37,822 nucleotides of DNA from Deltaproteobacteria bacterium (GCA_030690165.1 JAUYHF010000001.1:1-37822); one strand, 5' to 3'; shown: positions 14,383-22,518, counted from the stretch's first letter. Numbers and translations: made by a program. The notes: generated from the letters alone by a model not told the origin.

Positions 14383-15105
14383 TCATTTCTTTATAATCAC
14401 AAGGGAAAAATAATCCAATTTCATCTCCCTTAAGCTGTCTAAATTTCTTATTACCGTCTCTTCCGGCCACCCTGCCCTTGAGACAAAAACCGCCCTGTTT
14501 TTTAAATGAAGCTCGTCAAGAATCTTCAACACCTTTTCCATAACCTTGTTCACCTTTATCAGAATAACAGTATCAAAGTTTTTTATCATCTCCTTTAATC
14601 CATCTCCTTCATAAGTAGCCGGAATAACCGCAACCCTTTCATCCGCCTCTGCTATGGGTAAAAGCGCACTGCCTGCTGCGGCATTGATAGAAGAAACGCC
14701 GGGAATGATTTTAATTGCAATATCAGGCAGAAGATCCGCAACCAATGGAATCAGGTAACTAAAGGTGCTGTAAAAGAGCGGATCGCCGATGGTGATACAG
14801 GCAATATCCTGTCCCTGCTTCAGTCGTTCACACACTAAAAATGCGGCGTCTTTTCTGGCCTTTGCCAGAATCCCTTTATCCTTTGTCATGGGCAGAAGAA
14901 GTTCCAGAATCTCTTTATCCTTCAAATCAACTGCCTTTTCAATCACAGACAACGCCATGCTGTCGGCGTCTCCCTTTGATTTTGGAATCGCAATCACCTT
15001 TGTCCCGCTCAAAACCCTTACAGCCTTGAGCGTCAGCAGTTCCGGATCACCCGGGCCAACGCCGACGCCGTACAAAACGCCAAGGGGGAGTTTGGAGACA
15101 CTCAC
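14383..15105 (-). CDS. cbiL: Precorrin-2 / cobalt-factor II C20-methyltransferase
   Basis: 240 residues, tetrapyrrole methylase fold: GVGVGPGDPELLTLKAVRVL, TIGDPLFYSTFSYL, PGVSSINAAAG. Adds the C20 methyl group that is later lost on ring contraction. GTG start at 15105 overlaps the cbiET stop (GTGA). Its 3' end is duplicated in diverged form at 13458-13577, on the far side of higBA. Confidence 0.93.
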   Translation of the reverse strand: MSVSKLPLGVLYGVGVGPGDPELLTLKAVRVLSGTKVIAIPKSKGDADSMALSVIEKAVDLKDKEILELLLPMTKDKGILAKARKDAAFLVCERLKQGQDIACITIGDPLFYSTFSYLIPLVADLLPDIAIKIIPGVSSINAAAGSALLPIAEADERVAVIPATYEGDGLKEMIKNFDTVILIKVNKVMEKVLKILDELHLKNRAVFVSRAGWPEETVIRNLDSLREMKLDYFSLVIIKK

Positions 15106-16346
15106 GGTTTTTCTCCGACTATAATAAAGACAGGGTTATGCGCATTAAATAAATGGGAATCCGCAACATCTTTTGTCTTTGCAATATTTACAGAAACGGT
15201 TTCCATATTCCATCCTGAAGTTTCAAAGAAATGAGCGGCGGCTGCCAGCGTCTCAATGGTTATTGCATTGACCACTATCCTTCCGTATCGTTTTATCCGT
15301 TTAGAGCAAACCTCAAGAATTTTACCGATATCCCTTCCACCGCCGCCAATAAATACAGCATCCGGTACCGGCAGATTTTTAAAACCGTCAGGCGCCTTTT
15401 TGCGGATAATCTCAAGATTGGCGGTTTTAAATTTGTTCTTATTCTTCTCAATATGGATTACCCTTTCCTTTTCTTTTTCAACGGCAAAAACCTTCCCGTC
15501 TTTGGCCAGCATTGCAGCCTCTATAGATAAAGAGCCGGAGCCTGCGCCGATGTCCCATAAGATACTGTCGGCCTTCAATTTTAATTTTGCCAGACTGATT
15601 ACCCTAATCTCCTCTTTTGTTATCATGCCTTTTGAGTGGGAAAATTCAGTATCGGGAATGCCGAAACTACCGGGGCAAGAAAGATTTTGACTCCTGACCC
15701 CTGACACCTGACCCATTAGCAGCATCATTACATTCAACGGCGAAAAACTTTTTTTTGCAATCCGGCCTAAAGTCCCTTCTGTAATCTTTTCGTTATCAGT
15801 TCCTAAATCCTCACATACATAGACTTTATAATCCTTTATGCCTTTATCAATCAGAGCCCTTGCAATCTTTGAAGGGGTATTGTCGGGGTCTGTAAATATC
15901 CCCACTTTATTGTGGCATGCTATCTCATCAATTATATCTTTTTGACTCCTGACTTTTCCCCTCCCATGCAGGCTGAAAAACCTGGCATCATTCCAGTTCT
16001 CTTTTATCTTCGCAAAAGCATACTGCATTGTGCTTACATTGGGGATTATTTCAACCGCATCTTTGCCGAGCCTTTTTATGATAAAATCAGCTATGCCAAA
16101 AAAGTTCGGATCGCCGGATGCGAGAACGACAGCGGATTTTGGATTTCGGATTTTGGATTTCGGATTTAAAATCTTTGCAACTTCATCCAGGTTAGAACCT
16201 ATAACCACTTTTTCCCTTTTAAATTCAGGGAAACAGGCAAGGTGACGTCTGCCGCCGATAAGCATACCTGCGCCTTCAATCAGTTTTAACGCCCTTCGTG
16301 AAAGGCTGGTTCTGCCTTCAACACCAATGCCTATAATATAAATCAT
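15102..16346 (-). CDS. cbiET: CbiE-CbiT fusion, cobalt-precorrin-7 C5/C15-methyltransferase
   Basis: 414 residues. N-terminal CbiE domain (about 1-200; IIGIGVEGRTSLSRRAL, ASGDPNFFGIAD) and C-terminal CbiT domain (about 240-400; ILWDIGAGSGSLSIEAAMLA, FIGGGGRDIGKIL), the CobL arrangement. Methylates C5 and C15 and decarboxylates the C12 acetate. Three short heptamer-repeat inserts are translated: LNPKSKIRNPKSA (16134-16168), GQVSGVRSQN in the interdomain linker (15687-15715), and a two-unit TGACTCC/TGACTTT trace near 15944-15957. Overlaps cbiD by ATGA. Confidence 0.94.
   Translation of the reverse strand: MIYIIGIGVEGRTSLSRRALKLIEGAGMLIGGRRHLACFPEFKREKVVIGSNLDEVAKILNPKSKIRNPKSAVVLASGDPNFFGIADFIIKRLGKDAVEIIPNVSTMQYAFAKIKENWNDARFFSLHGRGKVRSQKDIIDEIACHNKVGIFTDPDNTPSKIARALIDKGIKDYKVYVCEDLGTDNEKITEGTLGRIAKKSFSPLNVMMLLMGQVSGVRSQNLSCPGSFGIPDTEFSHSKGMITKEEIRVISLAKLKLKADSILWDIGAGSGSLSIEAAMLAKDGKVFAVEKEKERVIHIEKNKNKFKTANLEIIRKKAPDGFKNLPVPDAVFIGGGGRDIGKILEVCSKRIKRYGRIVVNAITIETLAAAAHFFETSGWNMETVSVNIAKTKDVADSHLFNAHNPVFIIVGEKP
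15687..15715. repeat. Heptanucleotide tandem repeat in cbiET linker
   Basis: TGACTCC, TGACCCC, TGACACC, TGACCCA in tandem, between the CbiE and CbiT domains. Confidence 0.7.
16134..16168. repeat. Heptanucleotide tandem repeat in cbiET
   Basis: GGATTTT and GGATTTC units alternating five times. Encodes NPKSKIRNPKS inside the CbiE domain. Confidence 0.7.
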
Positions 16347-17515
16347 ACCCTTTCAACCACCTCATTATTATACCCCATCAACATACACCCTATATCCACT
16401 GTGCTATCAACAATCTTTTTGGCATTGGATTGCGTCTTTTTGCAAACTATTTTTAAAACATTTTCCAAACCTTGTTCCTTCAAAATAAAAAACACCTGCC
16501 GCGCTGTGTTTGCGCTCTTTATTGTTTCAATGATATCCTCTTTTGCCCCCGCATCTTTTACAAGACTGGCGATAAACTCAAGCTCTACACTTGAATCAGA
16601 GCAGTGTGTTTCAAAATGTCCGGCAGCAAGTTTGCTGAACTTGCCGAATTGCCCTGCAATAGTAACTTTTCTGACCCCTGACCCCTGACCCCTGACCCCT
16701 ATCTTTTTTAACGCAAACCCCATATGGTCGCCAACCAGTATGAAGGTCTCCTCCGGTAATTTTAACTCCTTCTCAGCCACCTTCTCACTGCTCCGGCCTG
16801 TTGAAAAAACAATTTCTTTACAACCCGATGCCATCGCAACATCAATGGCGCATGTTATGGAATTACGATAGGCGGATAATGATACCGGTTCAACAATCCC
16901 GGTTGTACCTAAAATAGAAATCCCGCCGATTATTCCAAGGCGGGCACTCATGGTCTTTTTTGCTATCTCCTCGCCGTTTGGAACTGAAATGATAATTTGG
17001 AAGTGGGAAGCGGGAAGTGGGAAGTGCATTAAAACATCTCTTATAGCATCCTCTATCATCTTTCGTGGCACAGGGTTTATTGCAGGCTCGCCGACTTTAA
17101 CTGCAAGTCCTGGCTTGGTAACGATGCCTATACCACTCCCGCCGTAAACTGTAAACTGTGAGCTGTTAATTGTGAACTGAAAAGCTCTTTTAAAATTTGA
17201 AATTTGAAATTTGAAATTTGAAATTGCCGAAGTGGCTACTTCGGCCACTATCTCCGCCCCGTTTGTCACATCAGGGTCATCGCCGGCGTCTTTTATAATG
17301 GAAGCCGCTGCACTGTCTTTTTCTATCTTGCACCTGTGAACAGGCAATTTAACAGTTTGGCCGAGCGGCAAGGTTATCTGAACCTCTTTGACTTTTTTCC
17401 CTGTCAAAAAGGCAATGGCCGCTGCCTTGCCAGCAGCGGCCGCACATGCGCCTGTTGTATAGCCCTTTCTTAAACACTTCTTCTGTTTATCTTCCACAAT
17501 GTCCCTAAAATACAT
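16343..17515 (-). CDS. cbiD: Cobalt-precorrin-5B C1-methyltransferase
   Basis: 390 residues. LRKGYTTGACAAAAGKAA opens the conserved domain; GIIGGISILGTTGIVEP and FSTGRSSEKVAEKEL are further family segments. Methylates C1 in the anaerobic pathway. Three repeat blocks are translated in frame: GVRGQGSGVR (16672-16700), FPLPASHFQ (16999-17026) and a 70-codon-scale zone with ISNFKFQISNFK and INSSQFTVYG (17143-17225). The number of inserts in one essential enzyme is unusual. Start lies within the preceding membrane-protein gene (46-bp overlap). Confidence 0.94.
   Translation of the reverse strand: MYFRDIVEDKQKKCLRKGYTTGACAAAAGKAAAIAFLTGKKVKEVQITLPLGQTVKLPVHRCKIEKDSAAASIIKDAGDDPDVTNGAEIVAEVATSAISNFKFQISNFKRAFQFTINSSQFTVYGGSGIGIVTKPGLAVKVGEPAINPVPRKMIEDAIRDVLMHFPLPASHFQIIISVPNGEEIAKKTMSARLGIIGGISILGTTGIVEPVSLSAYRNSITCAIDVAMASGCKEIVFSTGRSSEKVAEKELKLPEETFILVGDHMGFALKKIGVRGQGSGVRKVTIAGQFGKFSKLAAGHFETHCSDSSVELEFIASLVKDAGAKEDIIETIKSANTARQVFFILKEQGLENVLKIVCKKTQSNAKKIVDSTVDIGCMLMGYNNEVVERV
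16672..16700. repeat. Heptanucleotide tandem repeat in cbiD (TGACCCC x4)
   Basis: Four perfect TGACCCC units; translated GVRGQGSGVR on the minus strand. Confidence 0.75.
16999..17026. repeat. Heptanucleotide tandem repeat in cbiD (GGAAGTG)
   Basis: GGAAGTG, GGAAGCG, GGAAGTG, GGAAGTG; translated in cbiD. Confidence 0.75.
17143..17225. repeat. Two adjacent heptanucleotide repeat arrays in cbiD
   Basis: First array: ACTGTAA, ACTGTGA, GCTGTTA, ATTGTGA, ACTGAAA. Second array: TTTGAAA units x4 (17194-17225). Different unit sequences side by side in one coding region. Confidence 0.75.
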
Positions 17516-17880
17516 CCCATAATAAGGGCCAGAATAAATCCCTGAATAGATTGGGCTGTTTCAGGGTGATACCTCTCCGGCTCAATTGATGAAAGAAGAG
17601 TTCCGCCGCCTCTCAGTATTATCCATAAAACCAATGAAACCATAACTGCCTTAATGAAAATATTCTCAAAAGGCAGCCTTTCTTTCAACAGGCTCAAAAA
17701 ACCGCTGACAATGATGCCAAAAATAGCCCCTCCGGCTGCAAAGATAATCAAGAGATGCAGCAGGGTATTCTCAAATGGGAATGCACCAGTAACAGCATTG
17801 ACAACCAATGCAATCCAGCCCCAAACTATCCCAGCAATGGCGCCAAGCATAATGCCTTTTTTCCAATCAACATGCTCCAT
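17470..17880 (-). CDS. Small integral membrane protein in the cobalt regulon
   Basis: 136 residues from the ATG at 17880 (GGGAGG five bases before). About four hydrophobic segments: residues near 10-30, 42-62, 75-95 and 112-130. Gly-rich first helix (GIMLGAIAGIVWGWIALVV). It follows cbtB by about 100 bp and overlaps cbiD. Position next to cbtB suggests a cobalt-transport role like CbtA, but it is much shorter than CbtA (about 230 residues) and no CbtA motif was recognised. Function unknown. Confidence 0.65.
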   Translation of the reverse strand: MEHVDWKKGIMLGAIAGIVWGWIALVVNAVTGAFPFENTLLHLLIIFAAGGAIFGIIVSGFLSLLKERLPFENIFIKAVMVSLVLWIILRGGGTLLSSIEPERYHPETAQSIQGFILALIMGCILGTLWKINRRSV

Positions 17881-17892
17881 AGACACCTCCCT

Positions 17893-17978
17893 TTGAAGAA
17901 TAGGTTAAGGCTGAGGTTTAGGTTGAGAAAAGACAAATCTTAGTTTTTCCTCAACCTTGACCTTAACCTCAAACTGTT
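17893..17978. repeat. Inverted pair of heptamer-like repeats between cbtB and the membrane-protein gene
   Basis: AGGTTAAGGCTGAGG... on the left is opposed by CTCAACCTTGACCTTAACCTC on the right, with a loop around AAAGACAAATCTTAG. Both arms are degenerate 7-bp units. May fold in the cbtB-downstream transcript. Confidence 0.55.
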
Positions 17979-17983
17979 TTAAA

Positions 17984-18160
17984 TCAATGGCACGCCATTC
18001 CGATAACATGCCTGAAATCATGAAACGCATCATGCACGCCCGGCGCAACAGAATCCATGCCGTATGCAATGACTACCATTGCAAACGCAAATGACACAAT
18101 CACTAGCGCCGGCAGCAGTGTTCCCAGCAAGCCGCTTTCTCTGTTTATTACTCTTTCCAT
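17984..18160 (-). CDS. cbtB: CbtB-type cobalt transporter subunit
   Basis: 58 residues, one hydrophobic helix (LLGTLLPALVIVSFAFAMVV) followed by the His-rich end HDAFHDFRHVIGMACH, the hallmark of CbtB, a B12-regulated cobalt-uptake subunit usually coupled with CbtA. GGAGGGC precedes the ATG. It lies behind the porin gene that carries a B12 riboswitch, so it is probably under the same control. Confidence 0.88.
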   Translation of the reverse strand: MERVINRESGLLGTLLPALVIVSFAFAMVVIAYGMDSVAPGVHDAFHDFRHVIGMACH

Positions 18161-18224
18161 AATATTAGCCCTCCTTTCATGGTTTTTTATTTACTAAAGA
18201 GTTTATATCAAAACACGTGCCTTT

Positions 18225-18312
18225 CACCCTCCCCTTAATCCCCTCCCGTCAAGGGAGGGGAACTGTAAAGAGTCTCCTCTCCCCTTGCGGGAGAGGGAAA
18301 GGGTGAGGGGTG
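18225..18312. repeat. Double-hairpin REP-like element between porin and cbtB
   Basis: Two perfect 8-bp hairpins: CCCCTCCC-GTCAA-GGGAGGGG (18240-18260) and CCTCTCCC-CTTGC-GGGAGAGG (18276-18296), flanked by partly complementary CACCCTCCCC and AAGGGTGAGGGG. May limit read-through or protect the porin mRNA. Confidence 0.6.
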
Positions 18313-18316
18313 CTTT

Positions 18317-19615
18317 CTAAAAAAATGTCTGAAGCCTGATTCCATATATAAATAATTTGGCTGCATTGGCGTCGCCGCCGGGATTCATCACATACTGTAT
18401 GTCAGGGGAGATATGGAATCCCTTGTTTTGTTGGGCATCGGCAACCGATATATTATAATAAAGCTCCAGATAATGCTCTGCGCCTGACTCAAAATCAGGG
18501 GAAACACTCTTTTTGTAATCTTTATAGTCTTTGCCCATCAGGGTCATGCCATAGCCAAGTCCTATCGTATCATTTTCCCTGCCAAATATCTCACCTGTAA
18601 TATTTACTCCACCGCTGATATGCCTGTCAAACTGGGCGACCTTTTCTCTCTGAATGCCTGCCCTGAGCCACACACCCACCGCATCGGTAATAGTCTGATC
18701 CATGCTTAATCCAGCGCCCTTGTTTTCTGCCTTCAATAGATTTGCATCATTGGGATTTGCGCTATTTATTACAGAATCACGGCCCTGCCTGTTCCAGTAA
18801 TAAATCCTGTAATTCCCTTCCCTGTCCGCAGGTTTGAGTTTAAAATTTACCTCAGCAATATAAAAGGATTTATCAAACATATCCACATAGTCGCCATTGC
18901 CTTCAAATACGCCAAGGGTAATATCCATGCTTTCAGCAGGCCCGTAAGTCAGCCTGATGCCCGGACTGTAGAAATCAGCAGAGCCGCCAAATTCAATTAT
19001 TGGGTTATTTACAAATAAGTTGGCAAGAAACTGAGTCCTTTCATTATTTGCAAATTCATTAGCGTCAAAATAGCCTGTAATGTCAAGCTGGCCTATGGAG
19101 GCCGCAAGGTTTTGGGCTATGTTGTGCTCATAATAAAACTGCGTAACATGCGCATGGTCATTGTTAAAGGATTCAATATCAGCGTTCGCGCCTGTAGTAT
19201 TTCCGTTAGGTGAAGTAAAAAATGCCGGCAAATTTTGCAGTCCCGGCCCCCTCTGAAAATTCAGAACACCAACAGCCATGCCGTCTTTGCCAACAGGCGA
19301 TTCCAGTGCGATATCAGCCGATATTGCGCCTGCGCTGTGCTGGTTAGCGCCTTTGTGGCGCATCACGCCCTGGCCTGTTATCGTAAGCCCGCCGCTTATC
19401 TTGAGGCCGTAAATACTGTGAATTGGGTGGAGTTTATGCCCAAGCCCGTCAACCACCTCTTGCTCCTTCAGCATATCTTCTATCTTTCCAACTCTTGTTT
19501 TAAGTTCCTCAATAGACATATCGCCTGCCTTATTTGACTCCTGACTCTCCGCCATGGCAGAGTGATCCCAAACTGTAAATAATACTACAGCAACTATAAT
19601 AAAGATCTTTTTCAT
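18317..19615 (-). CDS. Outer-membrane porin-like protein under B12 riboswitch
   Basis: 432 residues. Signal peptide of about 22 residues (MKKIFIIVAVVLFTVW..., cleavage near AMA/ES), a short coiled coil (SIEELKTRVGKIEDMLKEQE), then alternating amphipathic strands ending in aromatic IRLQTFF, as expected for a beta barrel inserted by the BAM machinery. It resembles carbohydrate-type or phosphate-selective porins; no TonB box or plug was seen. Because a cobalamin riboswitch ends 27 bases before the ATG and cbtB follows, it likely admits cobalt or a cobalt chelate. That substrate is inferred. Confidence 0.8.
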   Translation of the reverse strand: MKKIFIIVAVVLFTVWDHSAMAESQESNKAGDMSIEELKTRVGKIEDMLKEQEVVDGLGHKLHPIHSIYGLKISGGLTITGQGVMRHKGANQHSAGAISADIALESPVGKDGMAVGVLNFQRGPGLQNLPAFFTSPNGNTTGANADIESFNNDHAHVTQFYYEHNIAQNLAASIGQLDITGYFDANEFANNERTQFLANLFVNNPIIEFGGSADFYSPGIRLTYGPAESMDITLGVFEGNGDYVDMFDKSFYIAEVNFKLKPADREGNYRIYYWNRQGRDSVINSANPNDANLLKAENKGAGLSMDQTITDAVGVWLRAGIQREKVAQFDRHISGGVNITGEIFGRENDTIGLGYGMTLMGKDYKDYKKSVSPDFESGAEHYLELYYNISVADAQQNKGFHISPDIQYVMNPGGDANAAKLFIYGIRLQTFF

Positions 19616-19642
19616 TTCCTTCTCCTTTCATCGAGGTTTTTT

Positions 19643-19783
19643 GGAATGAACGGTCTCCTGGCTCGGGACTATCTACTTGCCAACCTTCCCATCCATATTA
19701 GGATAGTGGTTTAATTTGGCTTTCGTTTCCCTTACAGTTGCGGGACAGCAGAGGATTCTCACCTCTTTCCTCAATTTCATTCC
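19643..19783 (-). ncRNA. Cobalamin riboswitch upstream of the porin gene
   Basis: Minus strand: GGAATGAA (19783-19776) pairs with TTCATTCC (19650-19643) as P1. Inside are GAGGTGAGAATCCTC, CCCGCAACTGTAAGGG, and GAGCCAGGAGACC, all standard B12-aptamer segments. It ends 27 bases before the porin ATG without a clear terminator, so translational control is likely. Confidence 0.92.
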
Positions 19784-19825
19784 ATGAATATTTATAATCA
19801 TACATCTAAAATATTTTTAACTATC

Positions 19826-20647
19826 TCATTTATCACCCCCTTCATGCTCATCATGCCTTGCAAACGGCCCATGACTGTGAATGTGCGTAATATCCCCGTG
19901 CCTGTGGGTATGCTCATGGATTATATTGACCTTCAGGAGCATGTCCTTATCCCTTAAAACCTCCACCGGCCTGCCGTCTGATACAATTGTATGGTCCTCG
20001 CTTAGCACAACCACTCTATCGGCCAAATCCTCTACTATGCTCAGGTCATGCGTTGCCATTACGATGGTCTTCTTTATTTTTCTTAATTCGTCAATGAGTT
20101 CAAAGAACCAGACCTGCGTCCGCGGGTCAAGGCCGCCTGTAGGCTCATCCAGAAGAAGGACCTCAGGATTTATTGAAAGCACTGCCGCAATTGCCACCTT
20201 TTTCTTTTCTCCGCCGCTTAAGTGATGGGGCTGTCTGTCTTTCAATGGCCTTATGCCCAGCATATCAAGCACATCTTCAATTCGCCGTTTGACCTCATCC
20301 TTTGGTATATCTAATTGCAATGGACCGAATGCAATCTCATCCCATACTGTTGGGCAAAATATCTGAACATCCGGTTCCTGAAATACAAAGCCTACCTTGC
20401 TTCTGAAAAATCCGGCAAATTCTCCGATCAGGCTGTCTTGCGTCACAACCTTGCCAAGCGCCATGACAGAGCCTTGAACAGGAAATGCAAGGCCGGCCAT
20501 TATCTTTAACAAGGTTGATTTTCCGCTGCCATTTGCGCCGAGGATGGCCAGACTCTCGCCGCTTTCAACCTGCATGTTTATATCCTTCAGGCCCAAATGC
20601 TTATCAGCATAATGATAGCTGACTTTCTCTATGTTGAATACCGTCAT
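19826..20647 (-). CDS. cbiO: Cobalt ECF transporter ATPase CbiO
   Basis: 273 residues. Walker A GANGSGKST, signature LSGGEKKKVAIA, Walker B VLLLDEPTGGLD, switch His in VMATHD. The C-terminal 30 residues are His-rich (HEHTHRHGDITHIHSHG... HDEHEGG), a likely metal-binding tail fitting a cobalt transporter. Energises uptake with CbiM and CbiQ. Located 10 bp after cbiQ. Confidence 0.95.
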   Translation of the reverse strand: MTVFNIEKVSYHYADKHLGLKDINMQVESGESLAILGANGSGKSTLLKIMAGLAFPVQGSVMALGKVVTQDSLIGEFAGFFRSKVGFVFQEPDVQIFCPTVWDEIAFGPLQLDIPKDEVKRRIEDVLDMLGIRPLKDRQPHHLSGGEKKKVAIAAVLSINPEVLLLDEPTGGLDPRTQVWFFELIDELRKIKKTIVMATHDLSIVEDLADRVVVLSEDHTIVSDGRPVEVLRDKDMLLKVNIIHEHTHRHGDITHIHSHGPFARHDEHEGGDK

Positions 20648-20656
20648 TGCAATCCC

Positions 20657-21553
20657 TTACACCTGCACCGATAGAAGCAGCACAAATATCGCAAATCCCA
20701 TCCAAATATAATCCCGCCCCCTCATCTTAAAGCTGCTCATGGTTTTTACTTCTCCTGTAAAGCCGCGGGCAGCCATGGCAAGAGAGACTCCCTCTGCAAT
20801 CTCCATAGACCTTTGCATTATAAACCATATTTGAGAAGCCAGCCACCCCCGTCCTTCTTTTACAGTCAAAGACTTTATAGTCCTCGCCTTTCTTGCCATA
20901 TGGCTGTCCTCTGCGACCTTTATCAAAACCATTATATATCTGAATGTCATGGAAAGGGCTGTAATAAAAAACCTCGGTATCGGAAAACTCCTGAGCGCCC
21001 TGAATATATCCGGGTATCCTGTGGTAAGGATGAAAAGGGATAATATAGAGGCCATCGCCGCTACCCTTAATAAAAATACGGATATATTTTCAAGCCCCTG
21101 CCTGGATATATATAAATCAAAATTATTGAAGCTGAATATTTTTACAATAACCGTGCCGGGTGTTATAAAATTAAATGCAGTTGGCAAAACAAGAAAAAGC
21201 GTGAATGCAAGAACCGGCAGGGTCCTTCTGAACAGGATAATCACATTTATCCTTGACGCAGCAGACATTGCCGCGGCCATAAATAAAAGCCCTGTGATTG
21301 ATAATATGCCCTTAAGAAGGGCGGCAGATACAATGAATAAAAGCGCGCCAAAAAGCCTTGCCCTTGGATCAATTGCCTGAAGCAGGCCTCTTTTATTTGA
21401 AAAACTTTCAGGTTCCAGAACCTCTTTTAAAAAAGACGCCATTGCCTCTATATTCTTTTCAATAAAACCTCTGCCCCTGCCAACTGCGCGGCATGGACAG
21501 AAGCCCACCTCAGTTTTTTTAAGCCAATCGGGTATCTTTACTCCTTTTTCCAT
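20657..21553 (-). CDS. cbiQ: Cobalt ECF transporter transmembrane subunit CbiQ
   Basis: 298 residues with about six hydrophobic segments. Carries the two EcfT coupling motifs (ARKART and AMAARGFTG) that contact the ATPase. The N-terminus has a Cys pair (FCPC) ahead of the usual domain. Start overlaps the end of cbiM by 16 bp. Inner membrane. Confidence 0.93.
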   Translation of the reverse strand: MEKGVKIPDWLKKTEVGFCPCRAVGRGRGFIEKNIEAMASFLKEVLEPESFSNKRGLLQAIDPRARLFGALLFIVSAALLKGILSITGLLFMAAAMSAASRINVIILFRRTLPVLAFTLFLVLPTAFNFITPGTVIVKIFSFNNFDLYISRQGLENISVFLLRVAAMASILSLFILTTGYPDIFRALRSFPIPRFFITALSMTFRYIMVLIKVAEDSHMARKARTIKSLTVKEGRGWLASQIWFIMQRSMEIAEGVSLAMAARGFTGEVKTMSSFKMRGRDYIWMGFAIFVLLLSVQV

Positions 21554-22518
21554 ATCCTCCCCGCAATATATATTGTCAGCACAATCACTGTGCTGCCAAG
21601 CGCAGCAGAAATAACATAGCCAAGGGCTGATTTTACCTGGCTGTCAAAACCAGGGATATTATAACCAGGCATAAGGCTTGTCCAGAATCCCTCAAGCCCT
21701 TTTAAACCTTCAGGTATAAATCCTAACAACGTCTTTAATTCCTTTGATGCCCATTCGCCCCATGCAGCGCCTTGAGCCAGAAGTCCAAGGGGTGTAATGA
21801 GTATTAAAATGCCCAGCCCTATCCAGAGCGGTCTTAAAGGGTTTGCCGCAGGCCTATACAACACAGCCTCGTTTGTTTTTAAGATATAAGAAACAATCAT
21901 GGCAGTGCCTATCCCCTCAATAAGACCAAAAAATAAGAGATGGCTTGCGGCCATTGCAGGTATTGTAATGGATAAAGGATACGGCGCATACAAAGGCCTG
22001 CCGTCAGGCGAACTTGCTATAAGAGGCTGTATCCCAAGTTCAACTGCTGCTGCAAGGGCAGTAATATTCATAGCAACATAACCTGCAATAAAAAACGCAA
22101 TCCATTTTCTTTTTTGCCCCGGATTGCCGGCAGCAATAATATGGTATACATAGTAGCCTGCAAAAGGCATCAGGAATGCCATATTAAAAGAGTTCGCCCC
22201 AAGTGTTGTAACGCCTCCGTCACCGAATAACAATGCCTGGATGGTAAGGGCAATGGATACTGCCACAACAGCTGCCCACGGCCCAAGCATACAGGCCACA
22301 ACAACGGCGCCCACCATATGCCCTGTGGTGCCGCCTGGGATTGGGATATTAAACATCATTATCACAAAGGTAAACGCAGCGCTCAGGGCAAGCATGGGTA
22401 TCTCTTTTGCCTGCAATGTCTTCTGTAGTTTTCTGGCTGCCAGATACCAGACAGGTGACATCGCCAGATACAAAATCCCGCATGTCTTTGGACTTAAATA
22501 ACCGTCAGGGATGTGCAT
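21538..22518 (-). CDS. cbiM: Cobalt transporter substrate subunit, CbiM with CbiN-like C-terminus
   Basis: 326 residues from the ATG at 22518. This start was chosen because CbiM binds metal through its N-terminal Met and His2 (MHIPDGYLSP); an ATG three codons earlier would bury it. Core transmembrane region with PIPGGTTGHMVGA and FGDGGVTTLGANSFNMAF. The last 90 residues (PGYNIPGFDSQVKSALGY plus a final helix) resemble the small CbiN/NikN partner, so this is a CbiMN-type fusion. Could carry nickel, but the B12 riboswitch upstream favours cobalt. Confidence 0.93.
   Translation of the reverse strand: MHIPDGYLSPKTCGILYLAMSPVWYLAARKLQKTLQAKEIPMLALSAAFTFVIMMFNIPIPGGTTGHMVGAVVVACMLGPWAAVVAVSIALTIQALLFGDGGVTTLGANSFNMAFLMPFAGYYVYHIIAAGNPGQKRKWIAFFIAGYVAMNITALAAAVELGIQPLIASSPDGRPLYAPYPLSITIPAMAASHLLFFGLIEGIGTAMIVSYILKTNEAVLYRPAANPLRPLWIGLGILILITPLGLLAQGAAWGEWASKELKTLLGFIPEGLKGLEGFWTSLMPGYNIPGFDSQVKSALGYVISAALGSTVIVLTIYIAGRIWKKE

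Noticed and set aside
16672-17225. Repeat arrays in cbiD as a possible CRISPR or minisatellite locus
   Set aside because: Units are 7 bp with no spacers, lie inside an intact coding frame, and no cas genes are present.
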